Shown: piece after piece, positions 22,127-32,924 of the stretch | Layout of the letters: each line of letters opens with the position of its first letter | How positions within the stretch are numbered: position 1 is the stretch's first letter | Assembly (NCBI GenBank): GCA_031769625.1 | Contig: JAUIMM010000188.1 | Location: 9,243,501 to 9,307,500 of the forward strand | DNA from: Taudactylus pleione | Lineage: Eukaryota; Chordata; Amphibia; Anura; Myobatrachidae | Length of the DNA stretch: 64,000 nucleotides | Direction of reading: 5' to 3' | The notes under the pieces: generated by a model | Told to the model about the DNA's origin: nothing | What the model saw: the letters and a program-made list of their open reading frames with translations, nothing else | Database searches by the model: none | Program-made: the position numbers and the translations under genes

Positions 22127-22690
22127 GATGTACTAAGCCCTGGAAAGTGATAAATTGGAAAGTGATAAACTACCAGCCTCTCAGCTCCTAACTGTCATGT
22201 TACAGGCTGTGTTTCAAAATTGACAGGAGCTGATTGGCTGGTAGTTTATCCATACTTGCCGGCAATCAGCTCCAGCCTTCCGGGAGGGAGCTGATTGTCG
22301 GCTAATAGCAGGGGGCGGGGCCGGCCATTGGGGGCGGAGCCGGGGCGGCCATTTGGTGGCACACTGGGGGCGGGGACGGGGGGCGGGGCCGCACGATCAC
22401 GTCATCATGACTCCGCCCCCTCTTCACAATGCTGTTATTTTCAGCATTGTGAAGCAGGGGGCGGGGCCACGATTACGCGATTCTGCGCAAATCACGTCAC
22501 CGGGCTCCCCGCTGCGGGGGTTTCCGCTTTTTTCAGGGGGGAGGTCGGGAGGTTCGCAAGCTTCCCGGAGGCTTGCCTGCTTTTCCGGGGGGCCGGGAGC
22601 GGCACTCGAAAATCGGGAGGCTCCAGGCCAAATCGGGAGGGTAGGCAAGCCTGAGTTTATCACTCTCCAATTTATCACTTTCCAGAGCTG
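22127..22690. mobile_element. MITE 'gggggagatgtactaag', split by a hAT-type MITE
   Basis: The left part (22127-22250) has 'tggaaagtgataaa' words. Their inverted forms follow after the insert ('ctccaatttatcactttcca', 22664-22683). The interruption is the 403 bp element at 22251-22653. Confidence 0.7.
22251..22653. mobile_element. hAT-type MITE, 'CATACTTGCC' family, 403 bp
   Basis: Ends CATACTTGCC and GGCAAGCCTG are inverted. AGTTTATC is duplicated exactly at 22243-22250 and 22654-22661. A hairpin formed by 'cttcacaatgctg' and 'cagcattgtgaag' sits at about 22425-22454. A relative lies at 45012-45368. Confidence 0.87.
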
Positions 22691-22805
22691 TGTGTGTATT
22701 AGGTTTTCCCCCAGGTGCTCCAGTTCATGAGTAATTACTTACATTGTTAGAGCGAAGGTAGGGAATGTAAGAAATGGCAAATTTTAAAGAAATCAAAAGG
22801 GTTAA

Positions 22806-23470
22806 GAGGTCTATTTATCAAGCAGCGAAAAGTGTGGAGAAGTGGACCAGTGGAGAACTTGCCCATAGCAACCAGTTAGCTCCTACCTATTATTTTATAA
22901 ACTGTACATGACAGTGGCGTAACCTCGTACCAGACACTCCGCGGCAAGTTATAAAATGGTGCCCCCCCTGTCACAGCCTCTGACACTGTAATGTAGCATT
23001 TAGCAAGCAGATACACCTGCAGTTGCACACAGAATATAGGCATGCCAGGGAGGAGTGAGTCAGAGAGTTGTGGGTGAAGCGGGCGCCGGAGGTGTCACAC
23101 TGACGAAAGAAGTTGCTGAGGAGCAGCAACACCAATGAGTGGGGACAGGCTATAGACAGACGGACGCGGCAGCTGGTGGTCTGACACTGAGCTCTCCACT
23201 AGTGTATGGTGGCTTCTCAGGTGCCAAGAAGAGGTGCTATGTATTGGGCAGCCGTGACAGTACACTCCGGGTACATTATTACAGCCCTAAGTGGGGTGAA
23301 TATATCGTGGGCAATGGAGGAGGTGCCCCTTCAGTGCTGGAGCCCGGCGGCAGGCGCCTCTATTGCCCCCCATAGTTCTGCCCCTGGTACTTGATAAATG
23401 CTACATGAAAGCTGATTGGTTGCTATGAGCAACTTCTCCACACTTTTCACTGCTTGATAAATAGACCCCC
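22806..23470. mobile_element. Harbinger-like MITE, TSD TAA, split by a hAT-type MITE
   Basis: Inverted ends 'ggtctatttatcaagcag' and 'ctgcttgataaatagacc' are flanked by TAA. The inverted arms extend through 'aagtgtggagaag'. The hAT-type element at 22912-23386 splits it. Confidence 0.82.
22912..23386. mobile_element. hAT-type MITE, 475 bp
   Basis: Starts CAGTGGCGTAAC and ends GTTCTGCCCCTG. The flanks GTACATGA and GTACTTGA are an 8 bp duplication with one difference. The body is GC-rich and carries no transposase. Confidence 0.8.
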
Positions 23471-24220
23471 TAAGTGTCTGGGATGGGTTTTTATGTTGTA
23501 GTGCTGACAGGGATAACCATTGGCCTTGGTTAGAAAAGTCAGTGAGCAATCTAAGCCCTACAAAAGTCCAATTTTGGAACCTCATAGTAGAGGATCCAGG
23601 AGGGAACAGGGGATTATGCCAGATAGAGATCAAAGAAGATGAGGGGAAGTAAGATTAATTTTGGGAGAGTAGAGATCCTGGAGTGTGATCCTAAATTTGA
23701 TAGTGGGGAGTAATTTGGAAGCAGGGGGTCAGTGTATGGCGGATAGGCCCAATAGGGAGAGTAATAGGGGCCGATTTGATGTCAAGCCATGAAGTAGAGC
23801 CTGAGGAGAGTAGGAAGCAACAATATGGGAGAAGTGGGAGGCTAGACAGTAGAGTTTGATGTCAGGAAGACCTCTCCCACCTCCTGGAACTGATCTCTCC
23901 AGGACTTTAACTGCAATTCTTGGGGGTCTGTGATTACAAATAAAGCGGACAAAGGCTTTTTGAACATTACTTAGGAAGACAGCAGGATGGGGAGGGTTTG
24001 AAAAAGATAGAGCCATTTAGGTATAATATTAATTTTGACGGCTATGATTCTGCCCAGCCACGAGATAATAAGGCGATTCCCGGAGGATAAGTCGGCCTGC
24101 ATTCCTAGAAAACCGAGGTGGAAAATATTCACGAAAGGGAGAGTCATAGTGAGAAGTCAAGTAGAGGTCAAGTAAATCCCAGGTCAAACAATCAGAAGAC
24201 CCACTCCAAAGCGCAATATC

Positions 24221-24819
24221 CTCAGACACAGGCGCTCTAATTATAACAAACCAAGTCAATCCTGGATGTGTACTTGTAGATAAGATATGTCCCAATCTCC
24301 GTCTTTTCTTTCTCCCTCTGTGTTTCAGAGGTGCATATGAAAACAGAAAAGAGATGAGGGGGGACAATAGGTCAATCTTTCTTTTTCCAAGAAATATAAT
24401 TGTCACACACAAACAAGGAAAGATTGTTCCTATCACGCACCCAACTCACATAAATACGTGAGTGGGTAGACGTATAAAGGGTATCTTTAGTCTTCCAATT
24501 CCAAACACCGTCTAAACATAGCTGTAAAACTTAGAAGTTATCGTTGGTGAGCGCACCATACTCACGTGAAATGAAGGATGTTCTTTCCCATAAAAGTATC
24601 TTTTCACATTCATATAAAATGCATCCGAGATGAATCAAAAAATGTTTAATTACCAATGCTGGTAAACAGTAAAACATAAAATGACTTAACAGCCTACAAC
24701 AATAAAATGTGGTCCTATATAGTCACAAATAAAAAAAATGTATGTCCGCCCATATCTTATCTACAAGTACACATCCCGGATTGACTTGGTTTGTTATAAT
24801 TAGAGTGCCTGTGTCTGAG
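24221..24819. mobile_element. 599 bp segment with 69 bp inverted arms inside the L1
   Basis: 24221-24289 and 24751-24819 are inverted copies with about two mismatches. The arms themselves translate as L1-like sequence, one copy in each orientation. The middle (24290-24750) is AT-rich and does not look like L1. Either a foreign element with these ends inserted, or an inverted partial duplication (snap-back or twin-priming-like event) trapped other DNA. Confidence 0.65.
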
Positions 24820-25319
24820 AACTCCCATTTTTTCTTGTTATAAGTAAATCCCAGGTACTCGACCTTGTTAGGTTGCCACTTGAAGTTAAAATCAGTTCTG
24901 AGAGTTTCAGCTTCCTGCAGGGGAGCGTGGAGCAGCATGGCCTCCGATCTGGAGTAATTAATTTTATAGCCTGAGACAGTGCCATAGGACTACAGGACAG
25001 AAAAGAGGTTAGGGAGAGAGAGTGGGTCAAAATAGAAGAATATCGTCTGCGAAGAGAGAAATCTTAGGATCAGAGTCGCCCACTTGCACACCCCCCCCCG
25101 TTATCAGGATGGGATCTAATTTGAGAAGCGAGCGGTTCAATTATAAGGGCAAACACCGGGGCTGATAAAGTACAATCCTGCCTTGTGCCCTCACTGATGC
25201 GGACCGGGCCAGAAGGGAAACCATTAATTAGGACTGTAGCAGAGGGGGCAGAGTACAATGCTAGGAGACCAATGAGGAAATCACCAGATATGCCAAAAGG
25301 CTTGAAGAGCAGTCTTTAT

Positions 25320-25382
25320 GAAACTCCAGGAGATCCTATCAAATGCTTTTTCAGCATCTAGTAGGGGATCTCCTGGAGTTTC
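25320..25382. repeat. 17 bp perfect inverted repeat next to RT motif A
   Basis: 'gaaactccaggagatcc' at 25320-25336 and its exact reverse complement at 25366-25382 bracket 29 bp. The second arm replaces the sequence normally found before the DAEKAFD motif. Confidence 0.7.
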
Positions 25383-26165
25383 AAATATGAATAAGGTCAA
25401 CAGCACATCTGGTGTTATCTCTCGCCTGGCAACCCGATATAAATCCTACCTGGTTATAATGGATCAAGGAGGAGAGAAATGGGTTCAGGCGGTTCGCCAG
25501 AATTTTAGCAAATATTTTCCAGTCTAAGTTGAGGAGGGAGATAGGTCTGTAGCTGACACAGTTAAGTGGATCTTTGCCCTCTTTAAGGATCACAACAATT
25601 CTAGCTTCCAACATCTCAGATGGGAAACAGTCGCCTTGAAGAACCTTATTAAAGAGGGTATGGAGAAGGGGAACGAGCAAGTCTGAGAATTTTTTGTAAT
25701 ACGTGACTATAAATCCATCAGAGCCAGGGGATTTGACATTTTTTTTAGCTTTTATAGTCTGTTCCATCTCCTCAACTGAAATCTCGGTTTTAAGGAGGTG
25801 TTCTATAGCACTATGGGACAATCCTGGCAGGTTGGACTTAGCAAGGAAGTCGGAAATTAGGTCAGAGTGAGAAGATAGAAATGAGGTGGGCATAGGGGGC
25901 AAATTATACAGGTCAGTGTAGTAGGCTTGAAAGGTTGCTCTAATAGCTGTAGGGTCGTGAACCAACTGGTTGTGAGGATCACAAATCGATATAATAATTT
26001 TTTGGGCACTGGCAGATCGGCGTAAAAATACCGGCGAAGCCATTTAAGGCGTTTGGCCACCTGCTTGGAAAGAAAAATATCGACACTCTCTTTTTTTGTC
26101 TCAGCTCTGCATTTTTCAAAATAGATTGTTAGCTCTGATGAACAGAATGTCTGCATTCATATTGA

Positions 26166-26540
26166 CTACCTTGTATGTCTCTGTTTTAGGCACATCCCGT
26201 TTTCCCCAATATCTGTCGCTGAGATGCACTGTGGCGATTTACATATATCAACATTAATAATTATAATAAAATAACAATAACACCAATCAATCAGAAAATG
26301 CAAATGGAAGACTAAGCCAAATCACGTTTCCATTCTCAAAGGTCAATTCTCTTGAGAATGATGATGAGTATCAAACTAAGCCTACAAATAACAGGCGGGT
26401 CCATTGCTGAGATGCGTACAACTGTACACAAGGGTGAATATGCTCATTTATTTCAGGGTACGCCATGCGTCAGCAATTACGATCGGTATGCACGCCACTG
26501 TGCACCAGCCCCTATATTCACACAGAGTCAAACCTGTATT
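26166..26540. other. No feature recognised
   Basis: AT-rich to mixed sequence between the L1 remnant and the poly-T/poly-A tract. Confidence 0.35.
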
Positions 26541-26548
26541 GTTACCAG

Positions 26549-26594
26549 TTTTTTTTTTTTTTTTTTTTATGAACTTGAAAAATCAATTAAAAAA

Positions 26595-26652
<58 letters not shown>
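26549..26652. repeat. Poly-T, poly-A and (TA)n microsatellites
   Basis: A T run ends at 26568, an A run starts at 26589 and a (TA)n run follows to about 26650. A shortened version recurs at 27269-27302 in the duplicated copy. Confidence 0.9.
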
Positions 26653-26655
<3 letters not shown>

Positions 26656-27489
26656 ATTCTCCTGTGTGGTCTGATAGGTCAGGTCGTGGCTCTTTCATCT
26701 CCGTGGCCATAAAAGAATCTCGTATGCTTTGATGAAAGTCAACCATGGATAGAAGTGTTTCTCTATGGTGCTCCTGAAATAATACACATTGCTAATATCT
26801 CCCGGTGATATTAGTCTACTGAAGATCATTGGTGATATTGGGCCTGATTCAGAGCCGGACGCTATTTGCGCTCGCTCGTCAAGAAAATAGGGGTGGCTAT
26901 TCAAATGAACTGTTCGCTGATTGCGGTCTGTTCACGCCTCTAGGTCTGAACGAGCGTACAAAACTTGCGGTCGTTTTTTGGGAAACTACGCTCCCTGGCC
27001 GCTCGCATCCTACGTCATGTCCGCTATTTATTAGATTAATCGAGTACATCGACCAGCGTATGAACTGCTCACTATTCTTGTGGTTGGTTTTTGCTACCGC
27101 AATCTTGCGAGCAGTTCTGGCTATAAAATAACCCAGTGACGTGGTCAATGACGCTGCTGTTTTAAATATGCACACCCGTAAAGCGCCCGTTTTGACCTTT
27201 AAGCACGCCTGCGATCGGATCTCCACTCCCCGTTTTCAAGCACCTACCCCTATGAACTTGAAAAATCGATAAAAAAAAATAAAATATATATATATATAAA
27301 AAAATTCTCCTGTGTGGTCTGATAGGTCAGGTCGTGGCTCTTTCATCTCCATGGCCATAAAAGAATCTCGTATGCTTCGATGAAAGTCAACCATGGATAG
27401 AAGTGTTTCTCTATGGTGCTCCTGAAATAATACACATTGCTAATATCTCCCGGTGATATTAGTCTACTGAAGATCATTGGTGATATTGT
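26569..27489. repeat. Local tandem duplication, about 682 bp unit
   Basis: 'tatgaacttgaaaaatc' begins both 26569 and 27251, and the following 200 bp ('ctcctgtgtggtctgatagg' onwards) are almost identical. The first copy carries a truncated MITE at its right end, and the second continues into unrelated sequence at about 27490. Confidence 0.85.
26840..27250. mobile_element. GGGCC-end MITE, 3' truncated
   Basis: It starts GGGCCTGATTCAGAGCCGGA and follows the copy at 10924-11522 closely. It stops at 'caagcacctacccc', exactly where the second duplication copy begins. The right TIR is missing. Confidence 0.83.
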
Positions 27490-28367
27490 TCCTACAATAA
27501 AGGGAGTAAAAACGATAGAGGCCTGTTTTTTTAATATTTCTTCCCATCTCTTGTTTAACATATTGCCTTAAATTGTGCTTCGAAAAAACCTCTTCGCTGT
27601 ACAGTCACAATGATAAAGCAGCGAGTGAAATTAGAATTTTATTTTATAATACTCATGCTGGTTACTCCTGCCTCTATACACTTTTATGACAATGTTAACA
27701 TACAGATGTTCCCTTAATCTGCTTTCTAAATTACTTTGTATATCCCTGCCGTACATTTTTCTTTCAAGGTAGTTTAGTTTGCAGCAGCTCATTTATTTTT
27801 AAATTTTTTTTTTATTTTTTTATTTTTTCCTCCCCCTATCATTCAGGAGTACTAATGATATTTATACAACCCTTCCTTTTAATCGCTGAGCCTGTTATCC
27901 TGCCACAACATTATTACAGTCTCTATTTTTTATTTTCCTGTTTTATTACCTCTTTGTTGAATTTATTAAATATATTTATACATTCACTGTAGGATCTAAT
28001 TTATTTTGTAAGCAGAAGTCATTATTTCTGGAGGTATGTATAGCTGACAGACTATACATTTATTAAACCTTTGATCAGTCCACATTTCCCCCATGAATGG
28101 TTTCATGCAGCCAAAATGTACTTGCAATTTGATGGCGTGGCTGGAGGGCCCTGCTGTTCCCAATTATCCAGAAATAACTTTTTTTTTTTCTTTGTTCCAT
28201 AGTGGGTGATGACTTGATATTACCTGCTTGGGTGCTACAAATATTTTGGGAGTGATTCTGAGGTGCAGACCTGTCTCGTCAAGGAGGCAAATGGCGAGTT
28301 TTGGCATACAATCCCCTTGTATATCATTGCCTATTTCCCTATAGAGTGTAAGCAGCAGGGCCTCTGA
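27490..28367. other. No gene seen; AT-rich unique sequence
   Basis: Contains T runs near 27790-27830 and 28180. No repeat ends or coding motifs were found. Parts could be conserved noncoding sequence, but nothing specific supports it. Confidence 0.35.
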
Positions 28368-28375
28368 CCTCTATG

Positions 28376-29611
28376 CAGTGGCAGAACTAGCGGCGGTGCA
28401 GCCAGTGGCTGTGGGGCAGGGGCCCATAGTCGCCGCTGCACCTGCCGCTAGTATCCCCCGGGCCCCACAAGTGTAGTGCAGACCGCAGTGAGAGTGGTCA
28501 GCACTACACAGTAACAAACACACAGCCGCCAGCTTTGGCTGCTGTGTCCACGGAGGGAGCCGGCTAGAGCTCACTCTAGCTCCCCCCACAGCGGGTGATG
28601 GGAGAGACGTCATGACCTCTCTCCCATAGTGCAGAAGAGCAGGCCTGGAGGAATGGACAGCGGCGGTCACGGCAGGAGCGGGGATTCAGATAAGTTGTGT
28701 TTTTTTGTGTGTGTTTGTGCGTAAGGGGGCACGGGAACTGGCACAGCATAGGGGGCGCTACTGGGGGCACTATATTGGAGGGTGGCCGCTACTAGGGTCA
28801 CTGTATGGGGGGTATCCGCTACTAGGGGCACTGTATAGGCGGAAATACTACTGGGGCAATGCATAGGGGGGATTACTACTGGGGGGCAATGCATATTGGG
28901 GATTACTACTGGGGGCAATACATAGGGGGATTACTACTGTGGGCAATGCATAGTGGGGACGACTACTGGGGGCACTGCATAGGGGGACTACTACTGGGGG
29001 CACTGCATAGGGGGACTACTACTGGGGGCACTGCATAGGGGTGACTACTACTGGGGGCGCTGCATAGGTGGGACTACTACAGGGGGCACTGCATCGGGGG
29101 GACTATTACTGGGGGCACTGCATAGGGGGGACTACTACTGGGGGCACTGCATCGGGGGGACTATTACTGGGGGCACTGCATAGGGGAGACTACTACTGGG
29201 GCAATGCATAGGGGGGACTACTACTGGGGCAATGCATAGGGGGGACTACTACTGGGGACACTGCATAGGGGGGACTACTACTGGGGGCACTGCATCGGGG
29301 GACTATTACTGGGGGCACTGCATAAGGGGGACTACTACTGGGGGCACTGCATAGGGGGGACTACTACTGGGGGCACTGTATAAGGGGCACTAATGGGGGC
29401 ACTGCATAGGGGGACTACTACTGGGGGCTCTGTATATGGGGCACTACTGGGGGCACTTCATAGGGGGACCACTTCTGGGGGGCACTGTATAAGGGGCACT
29501 ACTGGGGACACTGCATAGGGAGACCACTACTGGGGGCACCACTACTGGGGGCACTGCATGGGGGGGGCCAAAGCATATTCTTGCACCTGGGCCCACCACT
29601 CTCCGCCACTG
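28376..29611. mobile_element. hAT-type MITE with expanded minisatellite, 1236 bp
   Basis: Starts CAGTGGCAGAAC and ends CTCCGCCACTG. CCTCTATG is duplicated exactly at 28368-28375 and 29612-29619, as hAT elements do. The left 350 bp share 'cgggccccacaagtgtag' and 'cagaccgcagtgagag' type words with 15991-16895. Two thirds of the element is minisatellite. Confidence 0.9.
28745..29570. repeat. Minisatellite 'gggggcactgcatagggggg'-type, about 29 bp
   Basis: Close to 28 tandem copies of 'actactactgggggcactgc' plus 'ataggggg'. The unit matches the arrays at 16465 and 42195, but the copy number is much higher. Confidence 0.92.
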
Positions 29612-29629
29612 CCTCTATGTCTGTCTTTT

Positions 29630-29715
29630 ATTACCCAATCTTGTTTGATTACTGTATGTTCCCAATTGTAAAGCGCAATGGAATATGCTGCACACTAACT
29701 GCTAATAATAACAAT
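29630..29715 (+). mobile_element. CR1/L2-type LINE 3' tail
   Basis: 'attgtaaagcgcaatggaat' followed by 'ataataacaataattataat' matches the tail pattern of amphibian CR1/L2-group LINEs (a 'gtaaagcgc...' box followed by short TAA-type repeats). Only the tail is present. Confidence 0.6.
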
Positions 29716-30003
29716 AATTATAATAATACAGTGCATGCACAGAAGTGACTTTACGCATTTTTGCCTATGTCCATCCTATTCTTAGTCGAACGCAACTTGA
29801 CCGGATCTGTCTTTCCGTGAAATACAGCGTTTCAGGGCATGGACTTGGCGGCACCAAAGCGATTGCAAGTTACCACCCTGACTTTTGACAGGACCATGGG
29901 AGTGGTGTGGGTATGTATTAAAAGCCACGTGCGATCCTGAGGGAATCAAAGCCTGTTTCTGACAGATCTATAGTATAGTTTAGGTCTTGGCAGGTGTTTA
30001 CCT
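29716..30003. other. No feature recognised
   Basis: Unique-looking sequence between a LINE tail and a MITE. Confidence 0.4.
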
Positions 30004-30006
30004 TTA

Positions 30007-31305
30007 GGGGTAAATTTACTAAGCTCGAAATTAATCTGAATGCGGCTAAATCGCACGTTAAATGCATATTCTCAATGTGCTAAAGGCTCAAACCGTCCGA
30101 GTTTGTCCCATTCTAAAGGGAAAAACACCTGAAACTCGGACGGTAACATGTTTTCTGACAAACAGACCATCGATCCAACTCAACAGCCTTTTGCCATAGA
30201 CATCAACAGTACCTGGAAATTTACTAAGGATTAAAATTTGTCATCGCGGCCGAAATATAGTGCAAATCGGCCGCAAATTACGCTAAAACAAACCCAAAAG
30301 GAAATCTCAAGTAGAACACCTTATTCAATTCGAGTTTGACACCTGAACTTACTTAACCATCACTGACAACTCAAATCTGTGGCCACTAAAATGGGTTAAG
30401 CCTATGCATACACTTCTCTCCTGTTACAGAGAGAAACAAAGCATGGCAGAGTTTCCTGTGCTGGATGGAGATCTTGTCGGGGCTGTGAGATACCTGAGGC
30501 TCTGTCACCAGGCTGGAAGAAACCAGGGTCATGAAACTGAGCATGGTCAGCATTGGCCGATGGTGAAGTTATACATGCCGTGGCGTGACTTGGTGGCACT
30601 GAACGTTTTTTTGTGTGACTTTAGACCTTCAAATGCATAATAGGTAGCACAAGCAGCTTCTGCTGATTAAAATGATATGCAGCATGTCTGTGAGCGACAC
30701 ACAACATAGGCATGCTGCATATAAATTTATTCAGCAGAAGCTGCTTGTGCTACTATTACGCATTTGAAGGTAAAAAGTCGCACAAAAGATGCTCGGTGCA
30801 ACTGAGACAAACAGAGCTCCTGCCTTATGTCACGCGTAGTGTAACTTGTAGCGCGCGGAGGATAGATGTACGTGGACACATCCGTAAGTACACAGAGTTT
30901 TTAATTTAACAACAAAACAAAACATTACACAATAGCAAACTAACACCATACATTAATGTGTGCCATTCACACGTATGACACTTTAAACCAATCATGCACG
31001 GTCTCTTTAGGAACTTGCAAAATCGGCCGAGTTAGAGTGATTGCGTACGCTTTGGCACAATACAAACAGATGCAAATTCCTGCCATGTTCGGCTAAGATG
31101 CTCAAAATCGAATGCAAAATGAGAATGAAAATTACGAATGGTTAAGAATGAATACACCATCGATCAACACGAATGACAACAAATCGGCAGCTTAGTAAAT
31201 TCAGTAACCTGTTCGAAAAATTAAAGAAAAGAATACGGACGATATTATCTGAGATTGATCTCGGATGACATAAAATAGAAATCGGCACCTTAGTATATTT
31301 ACCCC
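30007..31305. mobile_element. Harbinger-like non-autonomous element, 1299 bp, TSD TTA
   Basis: Ends GGGGTAAATTTACTAAG and CTTAGTATATTTACCCC are inverted with one mismatch. TTA is duplicated at 30004-30006 and 31306-31308, which fits PIF/Harbinger. Words such as 'aaatcggc' recur inside both halves. An internal 39 bp-arm hairpin sits near the centre. No transposase was found. Confidence 0.85.
30627..30770. repeat. Hairpin with roughly 39 bp arms
   Basis: 'agcacaagcagcttctgctg' on the left is matched by 'cagcagaagctgcttgtgct' on the right, and the pairing extends outward through 'cttcaaatgc'. The loop is about 65 bp. It lies at the centre of the harbinger-like element. Confidence 0.85.
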
Positions 31306-31579
31306 TTAGTTTTAGATTAGAGTTTGGGTAAAATTTAGGGTAAAGTCAGATGTGCAAATTGGGCTATGTTAGTTTTATGGTTAGGATTAAAGTTAAAAAG
31401 TAGGATTAAAGTGATTGAATTAAAATTGACACTAGTTTATATTTAATTTTATACCGGAACACACAAGAATTATTTTAGTAACTTGCAGGAAAACAGGGGA
31501 CAATTCTACTCTGCTTAAAGCCAAATAAGCTGCACAATTCTATTTGCCCATCTGACTACTCTTTTTTTCTTCAGACCTT

Positions 31580-32128
31580 GGCCCTCATTCAGAGCCGTAC
31601 GCTCTGAGCAGAGCGCACGCTCTGAATGAGGGCCGGCCTCCATGAAAATAGAGCGTCCTCCTGGACGCTCGTATAGCTGTGGGTCACCACCCACAGGCTA
31701 TACGAGCGTGCATTTTGATGGCCGCGATGGTCGTGACCATCGCGACCATCGAAACTGCGAGCCGGAGCCTGCGGTTGAGGTTTTCAACCGCAAGCTCCGG
31801 AGTGATTTTGGCTCTATCAGAGCCAAAATCACTCCCACTGACATCACTAGTGATGTCAGTGGGCCGGCTTCTGACGGGAGGCGTTCCCATGGGAACGCCC
31901 CCGTCAGGGTGGCACGCCCCCGGCACGCCTACCAAAGGGGGCGTGCTGTCAAACAACATCGACAGCACGCCCCCTTTGATCAGACACAACGAGCGAAGGA
32001 CTTTCCTTCGCTCGTCGCGTCTGGCGCATGCGCACAACGGAGCTCCCTCCGTCGTGCGCATGCTCAGTCCAGAACATCGACCCACTTGCGAGCGGACAGC
32101 CGCTCGCGAGTGGGTCTGAATCAGGCCC
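31580..32128. mobile_element. GGGCC-end MITE, 549 bp, TSD CTT
   Basis: Left end GGCCCTCATTCAGAG and right end TCTGAATCAGGCCC are inverted, with CTT on each side. It contains several internal palindromes ('atggtcgtgaccat', 'cactgacatcactagtgatg') and shares blocks with 15266-15749. Confidence 0.85.
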
Positions 32129-32489
32129 CTTGACAGTACCTCATTATTATTACACATTCTCCAGTCCCAGTTCTTGCCTGTTGTGTTGGACTATTCTGCT
32201 GTCTGGCTCTACTTCCTGGGTCTTCGTACAGGACACAGTTACCAGGTCCTAGACAGTAAGTTTAGTCCGTACCTGTGTCTGGTAGGTCCTGATTGGCCCA
32301 GATAGCGTTTGGCTATTCTGCTGTTATTCTCCTGGCCTCAGATTGCTCATTATTATTTTATCTGTTGCTGCCCTGACCCTAGTCTCTATTGCCAAAAGCT
32401 CAGAACTTTGCTGTTTATTGTTTCACTATTTAGACGTCTGCCCTGACCATTAACTTGTTTGCCTTGCTGTTAGTTGCCTGTCCTTTCCG
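32129..32489. other. Unassigned repeat-like sequence
   Basis: The phrase 'ggctattctgctgt' is repeated within it at about 32189 and 32310, and words like 'ctgccctgacc' recur. This looks like interspersed repeat material, but no ends or coding domain could be placed. Confidence 0.3.
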
Positions 32490-32625
32490 TAGCAATCAAT
32501 CAGCTTCTAGCTATTATTTTATATAACATACTAAATAAATGATAGGTAGAAGCTGATTGGTTGCTATAGACAACTTCTCTACATGTCTTCTTTAAAAGAT
32601 TTAATACATCTCTCTTTAAATCATC
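32490..32625. mobile_element. Small MITE of the 'agcaaccaatcagcttcta' group
   Basis: 'agcaatcaatcagcttctag' and 'tagaagctgattggttgcta' are inverted around a short centre. The copy is truncated at its left outer end and finishes 'aatacatctctc'. Confidence 0.65.
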
Positions 32626-32920
32626 GAAGGAACACATTGCTATCTATAAATGGTTAATGGATTGTCACTGAAACACTGTATACTGTGATATAAACACCAA
32701 ATTGGAGTCCCTCCACATACCTATCTGTATACTGATTTTTAAAATCCAGAGTCATGATTTACTATATACTGGAAGGAATGTTTGGAATATATATGAATAT
32801 TTTGTGAACTTGCGCAATACAAAAAAAAATAATAATTTGCACCCCAAAAAATAATCTCAATTCTACATAATCTCCAATGCATTTAAATGCTAAGGGTACA
32901 CTATTATTATGAATACTATG
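32626..32920. other. No feature recognised
   Basis: AT-rich sequence with short A runs. Confidence 0.4.
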
Positions 32921-32924
32921 CTTT

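Larger units (their letters stand above)
23729..26156 (-). pseudogene. L1-type ORF2 reverse transcriptase, broken
   Basis: Reading leftwards, the frame at 26043-25381 includes VKSPGSDGF and SYRPISLLNLDWKIFAKILA, classic L1 RT blocks. DAEKAFD (RT motif A) is at 25358-25338, GTRQDCTLSAPVFALIIEPL follows, and FADD (catalytic motif C) is at 25053-25042. Next comes KWQPNKVEYLG. After the insertion the reading resumes with SWLGRIIAVKINIIPK and RFICNHRPPRIAVKVL. Stops and frameshifts separate these blocks. The endonuclease domain upstream is lost. The copy cannot move itself. Confidence 0.87.
23480..26165 (-). mobile_element. L1-type LINE remnant (ORF2 part)
   Basis: A long stretch on the minus strand encodes most of an L1-clade reverse transcriptase in several frames. 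The 5' part with the endonuclease and the 3' end are not recognisable. It is interrupted by an insertion with 69 bp inverted arms. The motifs resemble amphibian L1/Tx1-type elements. Confidence 0.85.

Noticed and set aside
22295..22730. CpG island or promoter of a host gene
   Set aside because: The GC-rich block coincides with the CATACTTGCC hAT-type MITE (22251-22653), and the same GC-rich texture recurs in its relative at 45012-45368.
31642..32157. Overlapping frames of 146-163 codons on both strands
   Set aside because: All fall inside the palindrome-rich MITE at 31580-32128. Palindromes mirror open frames on both strands. No domain is seen.
32129..32489. LTR retrotransposon end
   Set aside because: The repeated 'ggctattctgctgt' suggested an LTR, but there is no TG...CA boundary pair, primer-binding site or gag-pol sequence nearby.
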